Assembly (NCBI GenBank): GCA_964631175.1
Contig: CAZVWH010000034.1
Coordinates: 1 to 27,641, forward strand
Origin: CAZVWH01 sp964631175
GTDB taxonomy: Bacteria; Planctomycetota; Phycisphaerae; Sedimentisphaerales; Anaerobacaceae
Reading direction: 5' to 3'
Length of the DNA stretch: 27,641 nucleotides
Shown here: one piece after another, positions 15,299 through 23,480 of the stretch
Layout: the number at the start of each line of letters is the position of its first letter
Position numbering within the stretch: the stretch's first letter is position 1
The notes under the pieces: generated by a model
What the model was told of the DNA's origin: nothing
The model's database searches: none
What the model saw: the letters and a program-made list of their open reading frames with translations, nothing else
Program-made: the position numbers and the translations under genes

Positions 15299-15359
15299 AA
15301 AACTCCTCATGGCTTAACATCAGCCATTTTGAATAACCAATTAACTTAAGGAGAGTAGA

Positions 15360-16730
15360 ATGGATAAAAGAACAAAATTTACCCTTGATGAAAATGAAAT
15401 ACCTAATCAATGGTATAACATCCTGGCAGATTTGCCTGAGCCTCTGCCGCCAATTTTGCACCCGGGTACGGGCAAGCCAGTAACCCCCGATGATTTGGCC
15501 CCACTATTTCCTATGGAACTAATCAAACAAGAGGTGAGTGCCGAGCGATGGATTGACATCCCTGAAGAAGTACGGGATATTTATCGGTTATGGAGACCGA
15601 CCACCTTGTTTCGGGCGCACAGATTGGAGAAATTTTTAGATACGCCGGCCAGGATTTTCTACAAGTATGAGGGCACAAGCCCTCCTGGAAGTCACAAGCC
15701 AAATACTGCTGTGGCTCAAGTCTATTACAACAAAATGGAGGGCATCAAGCGCATCGCCACTGAGACTGGAGCCGGACAGTGGGGCAGTGCTTTGTCTTTC
15801 GGTGGCGCTTGCTTTGGCGTTGAGATTAAAGTCTATATGGTCAGAATTAGCTATAACCAGAAGCCATACCGACGTATAATGATGCAGACGTGGGGCGCCA
15901 ACTGCGTTCCCAGCCCCAGCTCTGACACAAAGGCAGGACGAGATATGCTGGCAAAAGACCCCGATTGTCCCGGCAGCCTGGGCCTTGCCATCAGTGAGGC
16001 GGTAGAGGACGCCGCTTCCCGTGATGACACCCATTATTCCCTGGGCAGCGTGCTTAATCACGTGCTGCTTCATCAAACCGTTAACGGATTAGAGGCAAAA
16101 AAGTTAATGGAGAAGGCAGATGCCTATCCCGATATTATTGTGGGCTGTATTGGTGGTGGTTCAAACTTCGCAGGCCTGTTTTTGCCCTTCGTCAAGGATA
16201 AAATTGATGGCACAAAACCAGATCTGCGCATCATCAATGTGGAGCCGGAAAGCTGTCCTACCGTGACCAAAGGTCCATACACCTACGACTTTGGCGATGA
16301 AGCCAAGCTTACTCCATTGATCAAGATGTACACCCTCGGGCACGGCTTTATTCCCCCGCCGGTCCACGCCGGAGGGCTGCGCTATCATGGGATGGCACCT
16401 ATCATATGTCACCTGCATAGATTAGGACTTGTTGAAGCAAGAGCCGAGCATCAGATTTCTACTTTCAAAGCAGGGGTAACGTTCGCTCGCACTGAGGGTA
16501 TTATCAGCGCACCTGAGACGAACCATTGTATTAAGGCAGCTATCGATGAAGCCCTCAAGTGCAAGGAATCCGGTGAAGCAAAAACGATACTCATTGCCCA
16601 TAGCGGACATGGACATGTTGATATGGCGGCTTATGACGCCTACTTTAGCGGTAAACTTAAGGATTACCAATATCCCGAGGAGAAGATAAATGAGGCATTG
16701 GCTGAACTGCCCAAAGTGCCCACTGAATAA
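15360..16730 (+). CDS. trpB2: Tryptophan synthase beta-like protein, TrpB2 type
   Basis: A 456-aa fold-type II PLP enzyme. The PLP-binding Lys113 lies in PPGSHKPNTA, followed by ETGAGQWG (135-142) and the phosphate-binding GGGSN (265-269). The long N-terminus (NQWYNILADLPEPLPP) and the insertions before and after the catalytic lysine mark the TrpB2 branch, which in many bacteria and archaea makes tryptophan from indole or serine without a tight TrpA partner. No trpA or other trp gene is visible here, so a stand-alone indole-salvage role is likely. The ribosome site is AAGGAG, with ATG at 15360. A remnant of a second TrpB2 start lies just upstream. Confidence 0.93.
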   Translation: MDKRTKFTLDENEIPNQWYNILADLPEPLPPILHPGTGKPVTPDDLAPLFPMELIKQEVSAERWIDIPEEVRDIYRLWRPTTLFRAHRLEKFLDTPARIFYKYEGTSPPGSHKPNTAVAQVYYNKMEGIKRIATETGAGQWGSALSFGGACFGVEIKVYMVRISYNQKPYRRIMMQTWGANCVPSPSSDTKAGRDMLAKDPDCPGSLGLAISEAVEDAASRDDTHYSLGSVLNHVLLHQTVNGLEAKKLMEKADAYPDIIVGCIGGGSNFAGLFLPFVKDKIDGTKPDLRIINVEPESCPTVTKGPYTYDFGDEAKLTPLIKMYTLGHGFIPPPVHAGGLRYHGMAPIICHLHRLGLVEARAEHQISTFKAGVTFARTEGIISAPETNHCIKAAIDEALKCKESGEAKTILIAHSGHGHVDMAAYDAYFSGKLKDYQYPEEKINEALAELPKVPTE

Positions 16731-16751
16731 AGAAAAACTGGCATAAGACTA

Positions 16752-16779
16752 TTGCTTCTTACTGTGAACATTGTATACT
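16752..16779 (+). promoter_or_regulatory. Possible sigma-70 promoter for the beta-barrel protein
   Basis: TTGCTT (16752-16757) and TATACT (16774-16779) are 16 bp apart, placed 60 bp before the ATG at 16838. The -10 is good, the -35 only fair. Confidence 0.45.
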
Positions 16780-16837
16780 CATGCTAAATAACTGAAGAGG
16801 CTTTTAAAAAAATTGTGTTTTTTGAAAGGAGACAATT

Positions 16838-17656
16838 ATGAAGAAAGGAACTCTGGTAAGTGTTGTAATTTTGTTGGCTGCGGTGAGCCTGGGATATGCT
16901 CAAGAGCGTGAGCTGCATGGCTCAGTTGGCGCGACATATTCAAGTAAATATATCTGGCGCGGCTTTGATATTTATGATGACAAGAGTGCGATTCATCCGT
17001 TTGTTGATCTGGATCTGTTCGGAACTGGTTTTGGATTCAACGCCGTAGCACATAGAGCAAATTCAAGTGCATATGAAGACAGCGAACGCTGGGACTACTC
17101 GGTGTATTACCTCGGCAGTCTCTTTCAAGACGAATCTTACGCGACAAATTATAAACTCGATTATGTTTACTACAACTATCCGGATTCGAGCAGCCATACG
17201 AAAAACAGCACAGACCTCCAGGAAATTAATGCAATCTTTTCCTGGCCAAATATTTTTCCCGTGAAAGGTTTAGTCCCCTCATACGTCTTAGTCAAGCTCT
17301 GGCCGTCCAATAGTGATACTGTAGTTGGGGCAAGATCTCCAAGCGGGGGAACAGCTTCCGGCTGGGCACATATTTTCATGCTTGATTATGCACTACCGAT
17401 CATTGATCCTGTGACCAATATGGAAAGAACTCTGAACTTACACTCAGAACTAATTTATAACGACGGCGTTGGTCCCAATGGAGCGAATGTAGATCATGAC
17501 TGGTCGAACGCCGTATTTGGAATCTCAACAAATTTTGACTTAGCTGAAAGTCTCGTCTTTACACCTGGTATTTACCATCAGATAACAATGGATGATTCAG
17601 TAAATGATGACAAGGACGAAACGTGGGTTAGCTTGAGTATGAAGTACAAATTCTGA
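16838..17656 (+). CDS. Outer-membrane beta-barrel protein (Gcw_chp/TorF-like)
   Basis: A 272-aa protein with a clean signal peptide (residues 1-21, cleavage after GYA). The mature start GSVGATYSSKYIWRGFDIYD is the typical first strand of Gcw_chp/TIGR02001-like barrels (VSLTSDYRYRGIS). Alternating hydrophobic strands continue throughout, and the protein ends in Phe (SMKYKF), the C-terminal signature recognised by the BAM machinery. This supports an outer membrane and a didermic cell. The ribosome site is AAGGAG. The gene stands alone between a possible promoter and a clear terminator at 17690. Substrate or pore function is not readable. Confidence 0.7.
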   Translation: MKKGTLVSVVILLAAVSLGYAQERELHGSVGATYSSKYIWRGFDIYDDKSAIHPFVDLDLFGTGFGFNAVAHRANSSAYEDSERWDYSVYYLGSLFQDESYATNYKLDYVYYNYPDSSSHTKNSTDLQEINAIFSWPNIFPVKGLVPSYVLVKLWPSNSDTVVGARSPSGGTASGWAHIFMLDYALPIIDPVTNMERTLNLHSELIYNDGVGPNGANVDHDWSNAVFGISTNFDLAESLVFTPGIYHQITMDDSVNDDKDETWVSLSMKYKF

Positions 17657-17689
17657 AACGATTCACAATCTATTGTGTTACATCTGAGG

Positions 17690-17725
17690 AACGGCTGGTT
17701 ACAAAAACCAGCCGTTTCATTTTTA
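17690..17725 (+). terminator. Intrinsic terminator
   Basis: A perfect 11-bp stem AACGGCTGGTT (17690-17700) with AACCAGCCGTT (17706-17716) around a 5-base loop, followed by TCATTTTTA. It ends the transcript of the beta-barrel gene. Confidence 0.8.
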
Positions 17726-17770
17726 TATGAATCATTGGACATAATCCAACCGCTAAATTAAACAACGAAA

Positions 17771-19216
17771 ATGCTAACACTAATCAACACAAATAGGATG
17801 GCTCCCGTCATTGGTCCGATAGGCTTGGATTATATTGCTGCTTCAGTCCAACAGGCCGACATAAATGTAGAGGTTCTTGACCTTGGTTTGACTGACGAGC
17901 CGGCTAAGACGATAAAAGAGCACCTCTACGCCCGGAGCCCCGAACTGGTAGGGATTTCATTTCGAAATTCTGACGATTGTTTTTGGCCCAGTGCCGACTG
18001 GTTTGTTCCAGGATTGAAAGATACCATTCAGACTATTCGAGGTATGACCGACGCCCCAATCGTAATTGGTGGCGTCGGATTTTCGATATTTGCCAGGCCA
18101 ATTTTTAAATATACCGATGTTGATTTCGGCATACACGGCGATGGAGAAACGGCAGTGATCGAACTAATTCGTCAGCTACGGAGCAGAAGAAAATTCAAAA
18201 ATGTCCCCGGTCTTATATGGAAAGAAAATAACACAATTCATAGTAATCCACCATCCTGGCCGGATTCGATTTCGCTAAGTACAGATCGCAATCTTATTGA
18301 CAATCCAAGTTATTTCAAGCGGGGTGGACAATGCGGACTGGAAACCAAACGCGGCTGTAATCGTAGCTGCATATACTGTGCTGATCCGTTAGCTAAAGGC
18401 GGCAGGCTTAGACTACGAAACCCCTCTGAAGTTGCCGATGAGGTTCGGTCTTTGTTACAACAGGGAATAGACGTATTACACCTATGTGACTCTGAGTTTA
18501 ATGTGCCCAGAAGCCATGCCTATGCAGTCTGTGAGGAATTCAACAGACGTTCACTTGGAAACAAGATTCGCTGGTACGCGTATTTGTCACCAACACCGTT
18601 TGATGCGGACTTAGCCAAAGCGATGGCTCAAGCCGGTTGTGTCGGAATTGACTTTACGGGAGATTCAGGCTGTGAGTCGATGCTGCGGACTTATTGTCAG
18701 CGGCACAGCAGAAATGACCTCGCCGCAGCGGTTAAGCTTTGCCGGTCAAATAACATCGCTGTTATGATAGACCTTTTATTAGGTGGCCCCGATGAAACAC
18801 CACAGACACTGCGAGAAACGATAGATTTCATAAAAGAAATTGATCCCGATTGCGCCGGTGCTGCATTAGGTATAAGGATTTACCCAGGTACCGCTATGGA
18901 AAAAATAGTTACTGAGGAGCTGCGAAAAGGAAAAAAATCCGGTATCCACCGAAAATACGGTGGGCCTATAAACCTGCTCAAACCAACATTTTACATATCT
19001 GACGCCTTGGGCAGCCAGCCTGCTGAACTGGTAAAGGATTTGATCAATAAAGACCAAAGATTCTTCGAGCCTGCCAGCGAAAGCGAACAGAAAGCACCCG
19101 AAAAAAGCGAATCTGCCAGCTATAATTACAATGAGAATTTGCTATTGACCCAGGCGATTCAAAACGGTGCACGTGGGGCGTATTGGGACATCCTGCGAAA
19201 ACTCCGCAAAAACTGA
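17771..19216 (+). CDS. B12-binding-domain-like radical SAM protein
   Basis: A 481-aa protein. The N-terminal 140 residues have the Rossmann-like pattern of a cobalamin-binding domain (PIGLDYIAASVQQADINVEVLDL, then PELVGISFR, VIGGVGFSI and DFGIHGDGETAVIEL), but the B12-coordinating DxHxxG is absent. The radical SAM 4Fe-4S motif is C196-x3-C200-x2-C203 in KRGCNRSCIYC, followed by the SAM-barrel elements DSEFNVP and DFTGDSG. Such proteins act as methyltransferases or do other radical chemistry; lack of the His ligand recalls base-off cobalamin enzymes such as TsrM, or loss of cobalamin use. The last 60 residues are charged and less conserved. No clear ribosome site precedes the ATG at 17771. The substrate is unknown. 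Confidence 0.8.
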   Translation: MLTLINTNRMAPVIGPIGLDYIAASVQQADINVEVLDLGLTDEPAKTIKEHLYARSPELVGISFRNSDDCFWPSADWFVPGLKDTIQTIRGMTDAPIVIGGVGFSIFARPIFKYTDVDFGIHGDGETAVIELIRQLRSRRKFKNVPGLIWKENNTIHSNPPSWPDSISLSTDRNLIDNPSYFKRGGQCGLETKRGCNRSCIYCADPLAKGGRLRLRNPSEVADEVRSLLQQGIDVLHLCDSEFNVPRSHAYAVCEEFNRRSLGNKIRWYAYLSPTPFDADLAKAMAQAGCVGIDFTGDSGCESMLRTYCQRHSRNDLAAAVKLCRSNNIAVMIDLLLGGPDETPQTLRETIDFIKEIDPDCAGAALGIRIYPGTAMEKIVTEELRKGKKSGIHRKYGGPINLLKPTFYISDALGSQPAELVKDLINKDQRFFEPASESEQKAPEKSESASYNYNENLLLTQAIQNGARGAYWDILRKLRKN

Positions 19217-19475
19217 GCATATTTGCTGAAAAAACAGACCTGTCTAATAAATATCGGACATTTTCACCTGAAAAAGACAGTTTCCTAAAAGGCTTAAACA
19301 AGCATAACACAAAAACCGGCTTATCAGTATTGATACTTCCGATAATCGATTGTGTTACGCTTTAAATCTCCAGTGGCACATATATAAAGAGAGAAGTGTA
19401 CATTTCCCGGAGCTATTCGTTTTCTCGCCCATGGAGGATGGTTTGCTAACAAAGGTAAAAATAGAGTAAATAGAC
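19217..19475. other. Non-coding stretch with a long imperfect hairpin
   Basis: AGCATAACACAA (19301-19312) can pair with TTGTGTTACGCT (19350-19361) with one mismatch, and the 37-base loop itself holds TTATC/GATAA and AGTAT/ATACT pairings. It may end the radical SAM transcript or be a structured RNA element. I see no gene in it. Confidence 0.4.
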
Positions 19476-19505
19476 TTGACATTATATGTTAAAATAGGCT
19501 ATAAT
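19476..19505 (+). promoter_or_regulatory. Near-consensus sigma-70 promoter
   Basis: A perfect TTGACA (19476-19481) and perfect TATAAT (19500-19505) are separated by 18 bp. The predicted start point, near 19512, is only about 5 bases from the ATG at 19517. Confidence 0.8.
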
Positions 19506-19516
19506 GGTGTATTGCT

Positions 19517-20893
19517 ATGGGGAATTGTCTTATCACATCTACTTTGCAGAAAGGCCATAATAAAGCACTTTGGGTACTTTTATGGCGTTCGGTAGAATCC
19601 GTGATACAACGGATTCGAGTGTTGGTAGTTTTATTGCCATTGCTTGGCTATATGAAACACCTCTTGCAACCAAGGTGCGGCCGGTTCTATATCAAGTTTA
19701 TTATCCCCGCAGTTCTTATAGGGCTTGCGGATATATCATTAGCCCGAAATACCAATTATAATAGACAAAGACCGCCCGTCAGGTACATAAATTCCACCGG
19801 TAGCAGATCAAACGTTTTAACTTCTATAAAGAATCCTTACAACGCCCAAGACTATATGTCAAGGTTAGCTGAAAAACTTCCACCGGAACAAAGAGATTTA
19901 TTACTAAGGGGACAAGATCTTAACAAAGGCATTTCCATAGAACCTAAAAGAGCATGGTCCGCTACAGGAATGAGAGGTGAAGAACCACTATTCACCACCG
20001 AAGAAGCCTGGTCTTTAACAGAAGATTTAGACAAATACAGAGCTTATGCCGTTAAAGAAGGATCAAGAGAACCTCTAGAGAATCTTAAAAAAATGTTAGC
20101 CCATGCCGGCTTTTTCGTTGAAGACGGAATAAATATCTTCACTTTAGGCTACGGCTCAGATAGGGCAATACCATTTAGAGCAAATGATGGTAACAGCCCT
20201 TTGTGGCACGCAAAAACAGTGGCAGAACAAGGCAGACAAACCCTCGCCGAATTTACGGATGGAGTTTATTCTGTTATAGACCTTATGACTTTTGACAGTC
20301 TGGCTGATATTCAGAAGGAAATTTATAAAGATAATCACCCTGCAGTAAGACCTTTGGTCTTTACAGGCAGAACTATAGGAGGTACCTGGAAGACTACCGA
20401 AAGCATAGCCAATATGTTAACTTGGGGCTATTTTGATAATTTCAGCGGTTCAGCAGCTATGTGCGTCGGCGATATAGTCGAGAGCTTAAAACATGGCGGT
20501 CAAGCTGTTACTAACCTTCCGCGAGAGATTGTTTATCTGACCGTGGGTATGGATGAAGACGCGGATAAAACGCTGGACTGGATACTGATCGTTCCCTGGG
20601 AATTGGCAAGTAACATTATAGAAATGCAAGGCATCTCCAATATGCAAGATTATAAAACTGCTTTTAAGGATAAAGGTGTAGTAGGCTCTATATTAGAACT
20701 TACTGGCGCAACTGTTATTACATACCTAACGATAGATGAGCTTATCGATGACGATGACAATAATAAACACACAGAAGGGGGAGCATCAACAACCCCTCCA
20801 GGAGGTGGTGGTAGTGGAGGTAATGGAGGTAATGGAAGTAATGGAAGTAATGGAAGCGACGACTCAACCTATATTTTCTGGATGCCGTGGTAA
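19517..20893 (+). CDS. Secreted protein of unknown function with Gly/Asn/Ser-rich tail
   Basis: The frame from 19517 gives 458 aa, but the promoter would make this start leaderless. The Met at 19652 (residue 46) begins a normal signal peptide (MKHLLQPRCGRFYIKFIIPA..., cleavage near SLA-RN), giving a 413-aa precursor; I favour that start although no ribosome site is visible. The mature protein is alpha/beta and not recognised (e.g. KLPPEQRDLLLRGQDLNKG, ESIANMLTWGYFDNFSGSAA). Near the C-terminus an acidic stretch (DELIDDDD) leads into a Gly/Asn/Ser repeat coded by four 9-bp tandem copies (20816-20851), then a hydrophobic end YIFWMPW. The gene ends 5 bp from the convergent DUF296 gene. Confidence 0.7.
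   Translation: MGNCLITSTLQKGHNKALWVLLWRSVESVIQRIRVLVVLLPLLGYMKHLLQPRCGRFYIKFIIPAVLIGLADISLARNTNYNRQRPPVRYINSTGSRSNVLTSIKNPYNAQDYMSRLAEKLPPEQRDLLLRGQDLNKGISIEPKRAWSATGMRGEEPLFTTEEAWSLTEDLDKYRAYAVKEGSREPLENLKKMLAHAGFFVEDGINIFTLGYGSDRAIPFRANDGNSPLWHAKTVAEQGRQTLAEFTDGVYSVIDLMTFDSLADIQKEIYKDNHPAVRPLVFTGRTIGGTWKTTESIANMLTWGYFDNFSGSAAMCVGDIVESLKHGGQAVTNLPREIVYLTVGMDEDADKTLDWILIVPWELASNIIEMQGISNMQDYKTAFKDKGVVGSILELTGATVITYLTIDELIDDDDNNKHTEGGASTTPPGGGGSGGNGGNGSNGSNGSDDSTYIFWMPW
20816..20851 (+). repeat. 9-bp tandem repeat in the coding tail
   Basis: Four copies of GGAGGTAAT / GGAAGTAAT encode Gly-Gly/Ser-Asn units, with a fifth degenerate copy after them. In-frame copy-number change would only lengthen or shorten the flexible tail. 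Confidence 0.8.
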
Positions 20894-20897
20894 TCCG

Positions 20898-21308
20898 TTA
20901 CTCATATAATTCCTTCAATCCCGTATAGCCGTCGAATCTACGAGTTATTTGCTGTTCCAATTGAGCTAAAACTATTTCTGCTGTGCTGAATACAGAAGCC
21001 TCAATTAAATGGCCTCCTATAGCATGATTTTCATCAGATACCAAGATATGAATATGAAGCGCAAATTCACCCTGGCATTTTGCAATCGTGCCTTGTGCGC
21101 AAACAATCTCCAGAGGGCCTTGCACGTCTTTAGTTTTAAACTTGCCCGGCAGCTCCTTTAAAAAACCCAGCTTGACATATCGGAGAGAACCTATAATACC
21201 TTTAACTACGGCAGAAGTTATCTGGTTTGATTCGCAGTACTGTCCTATGGAATGAACGAGCTCTTTGTCGGGCATTACACGAAATACAAATATCCGGTTT
21301 ACATTCAT
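20898..21308 (-). CDS. PCC/DUF296-domain protein
   Basis: Starting at the ATG at 21308, which has GAGGAG at good distance, the protein is 136 aa (MNVNRIFVFRVMPDKELVHS). A longer frame exists to 21356 but lacks a ribosome site. The pattern RV.PDKELVHSI..YC, then VVKGIIGSLRYVKLGFL and ALHIHILVSDENHAIGGHLIE, is that of the PCC (DUF296) fold, found in plant AT-hook proteins and as stand-alone bacterial proteins that bind small ligands or DNA. The two-His segment HIH...GGHL often forms a metal site in this family. It is the last gene of the minus-strand run. Confidence 0.85.
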   Translation of the reverse strand: MNVNRIFVFRVMPDKELVHSIGQYCESNQITSAVVKGIIGSLRYVKLGFLKELPGKFKTKDVQGPLEIVCAQGTIAKCQGEFALHIHILVSDENHAIGGHLIEASVFSTAEIVLAQLEQQITRRFDGYTGLKELYE

Positions 21309-21360
21309 ATAATTTGCTCCTCTTGAACAGCAGGTTTCTCTTACAAAAATGACCAATTTT

Positions 21361-21489
21361 TTATGTTCTGCTTATCTTGTATGTTATTTTCCACAGTTTG
21401 TGCTGCCCAACAGTAGCTAAAGCACTGTCACCAAGCATATTGAAGATTTCGTTGAATAACTTTAGCTTTGGAATATATCCACACAGCAT
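21361..21489 (-). CDS. Possible 42-aa small protein
   Basis: An ATG at 21489 with AGAGGT a few bases upstream opens MLCGYIPKLKLFNEIFNMLG and ends at 21361 after KLWKITYKISRT. It lies 18 bp behind the MBL-fold gene and 52 bp ahead of the DUF296 gene, filling a gap in a tightly packed operon. The composition is basic and partly amphipathic. I know no homologue; it could also be a remnant of a longer gene. Confidence 0.4.
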   Translation of the reverse strand: MLCGYIPKLKLFNEIFNMLGDSALATVGQHKLWKITYKISRT

Positions 21490-21507
21490 ATTCTACCTCT
21501 TGCACTT

Positions 21508-22110
21508 TCAAATTTCGATAACACTACCAGCCTTTATTTCTGTAAACTGGCCTGGATATTTTTGTTTTATTTCATTGGAGTATTGCGTGCAGTGACAAGG
21601 CCCAATCAATTGAATACCTTCAAGCTCTTCTAATTTTGAAAATCCATGGAATCCACCAAGCACACCGTAAATTTCACCAAGCTGCCTGGCCGTCTGAAGT
21701 ATTTTCTCCAAGCCTGGGTGGGCACAGCCGGTTATAACGACATTTCCTTTTCCAGTATTTACTACCAGAGACTGCTCCTTGATAAGTCCTCCAAGTGCAC
21801 CGGTGGAATGAACTCCCGGCGATATCTCGGTCGGTTTGGAGAAAGATTTCGGATAAAAAACTTTAGCATTATTGTTTAATCTTAAAAATTCTTTTAGCCC
21901 GCCGGTATGATCCCAATGATTGTGTGAGATGACAACTTTATCTATAGTTTCAGGCACAATATTTAGCTGTTTCATGTTATATATCAGCTTTTTACCGCTA
22001 TCGCCCGTATCAAATAGAAGTCTTTCTTTGCCTTCTATCAGGCAGGAGAAACCCCATCCCGATTTTAAGCCGGGATTTGCCTCATTGTCATATACAATTG
22101 TGATCTTCAT
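21508..22110 (-). CDS. Metallo-beta-lactamase-fold hydrolase, MJ0301-like
   Basis: A 200-aa MBL-fold protein with the metal motif HNHWDH (63-68). The early KSGWGFSCLIEG...LLFDTGDSG and the late GCAHPGLEKIL and GGFHGFS are shared with archaeal and bacterial proteins annotated as 7,8-dihydropterin-6-methyl-4-(beta-D-ribofuranosyl)-aminobenzene-5'-phosphate synthase-like. That enzyme acts in tetrahydromethanopterin synthesis, but the annotation is widely applied and the substrate here is unproven. It has the usual length for short members of the family. It overlaps the preceding methyltransferase gene by 23 bp, suggesting translational coupling. Confidence 0.85.
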   Translation of the reverse strand: MKITIVYDNEANPGLKSGWGFSCLIEGKERLLFDTGDSGKKLIYNMKQLNIVPETIDKVVISHNHWDHTGGLKEFLRLNNNAKVFYPKSFSKPTEISPGVHSTGALGGLIKEQSLVVNTGKGNVVITGCAHPGLEKILQTARQLGEIYGVLGGFHGFSKLEELEGIQLIGPCHCTQYSNEIKQKYPGQFTEIKAGSVIEI

Positions 22111-22675
22111 TTTTTCTAAAGTTCAAAATGCAACCTTGATTAAGACTGTCATCATGGCTTATAGCGCCGCAATATTTCTCTTCGAAATAAAAATCTGAGT
22201 TTTCGATTTCTCTCCTCACGTCATTTGAACTCAACTTTGCGAACTCCTGTATGGGATCATCCTCCACGGTATGCTTGGGATAAACGGAAAGAAAACCATC
22301 TTGTTTCAAAACACGCTGAGCTTCCTGGTAGAGCTTTTTCCTGTCATGTTTTCCAAAATAATGAAGGACATCATAGAATAAAACTACATCAATTGATTCG
22401 CTTTCGAAATCCAGTGCTGTTTGACCCGAAGTTTTTATTATCTTTACGTTTTTTAAATTATTAGCTCCGGCTTTTTGTTGCAGCTTGTTTAGGGCTTGTT
22501 GTTCTTTGTCCACCGCATAAACTATACCTTTGCTTCCTACGACAAATGCCGCCGGAATGATGTAATGGCCCGCTTTACAGCCGAAATCAAGGACTAATTG
22601 TCCGGGCCGCAGCCCAACTTTTCTTAAAAATTTAACTCCATCTTCCTTTTCCCATGTTTCCATATCTTCAGTCAT
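22088..22675 (-). CDS. Class I SAM-dependent methyltransferase
   Basis: A 195-aa protein with the Rossmann methyltransferase core: motif I LVLDFGCKAGHYIIP (27-41), acidic residue after strand 2 (VYAVDKEQQAL), motif IV region IDVVLFYDVLHYF and the post-motif VLKQDGFLSVYPKH. It resembles UbiE/Methyltransf_11-type enzymes with unspecified substrates. Its 3' end overlaps the MBL gene, and DUF1638 lies 29 bp before it, so the three genes form one unit. No binding region for a specific substrate is recognisable. Confidence 0.85.
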   Translation of the reverse strand: MTEDMETWEKEDGVKFLRKVGLRPGQLVLDFGCKAGHYIIPAAFVVGSKGIVYAVDKEQQALNKLQQKAGANNLKNVKIIKTSGQTALDFESESIDVVLFYDVLHYFGKHDRKKLYQEAQRVLKQDGFLSVYPKHTVEDDPIQEFAKLSSNDVRREIENSDFYFEEKYCGAISHDDSLNQGCILNFRKNEDHNCI

Positions 22676-22704
22676 CTTTCACTTTTTGAAAATCGTGCTG
22701 ATTA

Positions 22705-23475
22705 TCAGGCGGACTGCCTTGCTTTCTTCGCATTTTCCAGTTTTTCCTCGAGATCCTCCAATTGCTGTATCATCAGCGGTTTCAGCGAATGGGCAGGTAA
22801 GTTACTTTTCAGCTCGGCGATCTCTCTTTCCAAATCTGAAATGGCACAATCTAAAAGAAGATTTTTTAATCTATCAAGCGTAATCTTATGGGGTCTAATT
22901 TCAATTCCCATCCAGTCAGAGAATTCAAGGATCCTCTCAGGATGCTCTTCGGAGTATTTCTCCCAGAAACCTATTCCATCTAACAAAACAGCCCCTCCCG
23001 TATGATGAGGGAAATTCTCATTGGCTTTGCCTTTATCCCAGTCCTGAAAGACACGGTTACGATAGATTATCCATCCTGGAGTAAGCCACCAGACCTTCTG
23101 TCCGCCGCTTATTTCTTCTCTTTGCCTTTCACTGGCTACCATATCTATACAGTGAGTTACATTTATTCTGGAAATTGAAATTCCAGTTCCCTGCTCTTGG
23201 ATTATGGTATCTATCGTTCTGTAGGGATTATCAACATTGACGTAGCAGAATTTGCCGCCATAGACTATTATGATCTTCTTAGAGTGCTGCTTAGCGAGGT
23301 TTATTTTTTCTATCAACTGGCTTTCAAGCTCTTTAAGAACCTCGTGCCGGCCAGGTGTTGTATATACAATTTTCCTGGCGTCTAAAAAACCCTGCTTTCT
23401 TAAGTAATTTAACTCTGGGACAAGCGTCCCGCAAGAAACTACGACATAATCTTCAAAGGAAAAGTCTTCTGGCAT
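22705..23475 (-). CDS. DUF1638-family protein
   Basis: A 256-aa protein. VVVSCGTLVPELNYL at the start, the central IIIVYGGKFCYVNVD...GTGISISRINVTHCIDMVAS and the later VWWLTPGWIIYRNRVFQDW are the three conserved blocks of DUF1638, whose members often sit near corrinoid and methyltransferase genes in anaerobes. A C-terminal coiled coil (about 210-250, DLEREIAELKSNLP, QLEDLEEKLENAKK) follows. The biochemical role is unknown. It is 5 bp behind the YggS-type gene. Confidence 0.75.
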   Translation of the reverse strand: MPEDFSFEDYVVVSCGTLVPELNYLRKQGFLDARKIVYTTPGRHEVLKELESQLIEKINLAKQHSKKIIIVYGGKFCYVNVDNPYRTIDTIIQEQGTGISISRINVTHCIDMVASERQREEISGGQKVWWLTPGWIIYRNRVFQDWDKGKANENFPHHTGGAVLLDGIGFWEKYSEEHPERILEFSDWMGIEIRPHKITLDRLKNLLLDCAISDLEREIAELKSNLPAHSLKPLMIQQLEDLEEKLENAKKARQSA

Positions 23476-23480
23476 TTCTT

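Noticed and set aside
15210..15461. Minus-strand 83-aa frame over the trpB2 start
   Set aside because: It is antisense to the ribosome site and first codons of trpB2, has no ribosome site of its own and no recognisable motif.
16739..16756. Second sigma-54-like site (TGGCATAAGACTATTGCT)
   Set aside because: The distance between GG and GC is two bases too long and the -24 box is TGGCAT.
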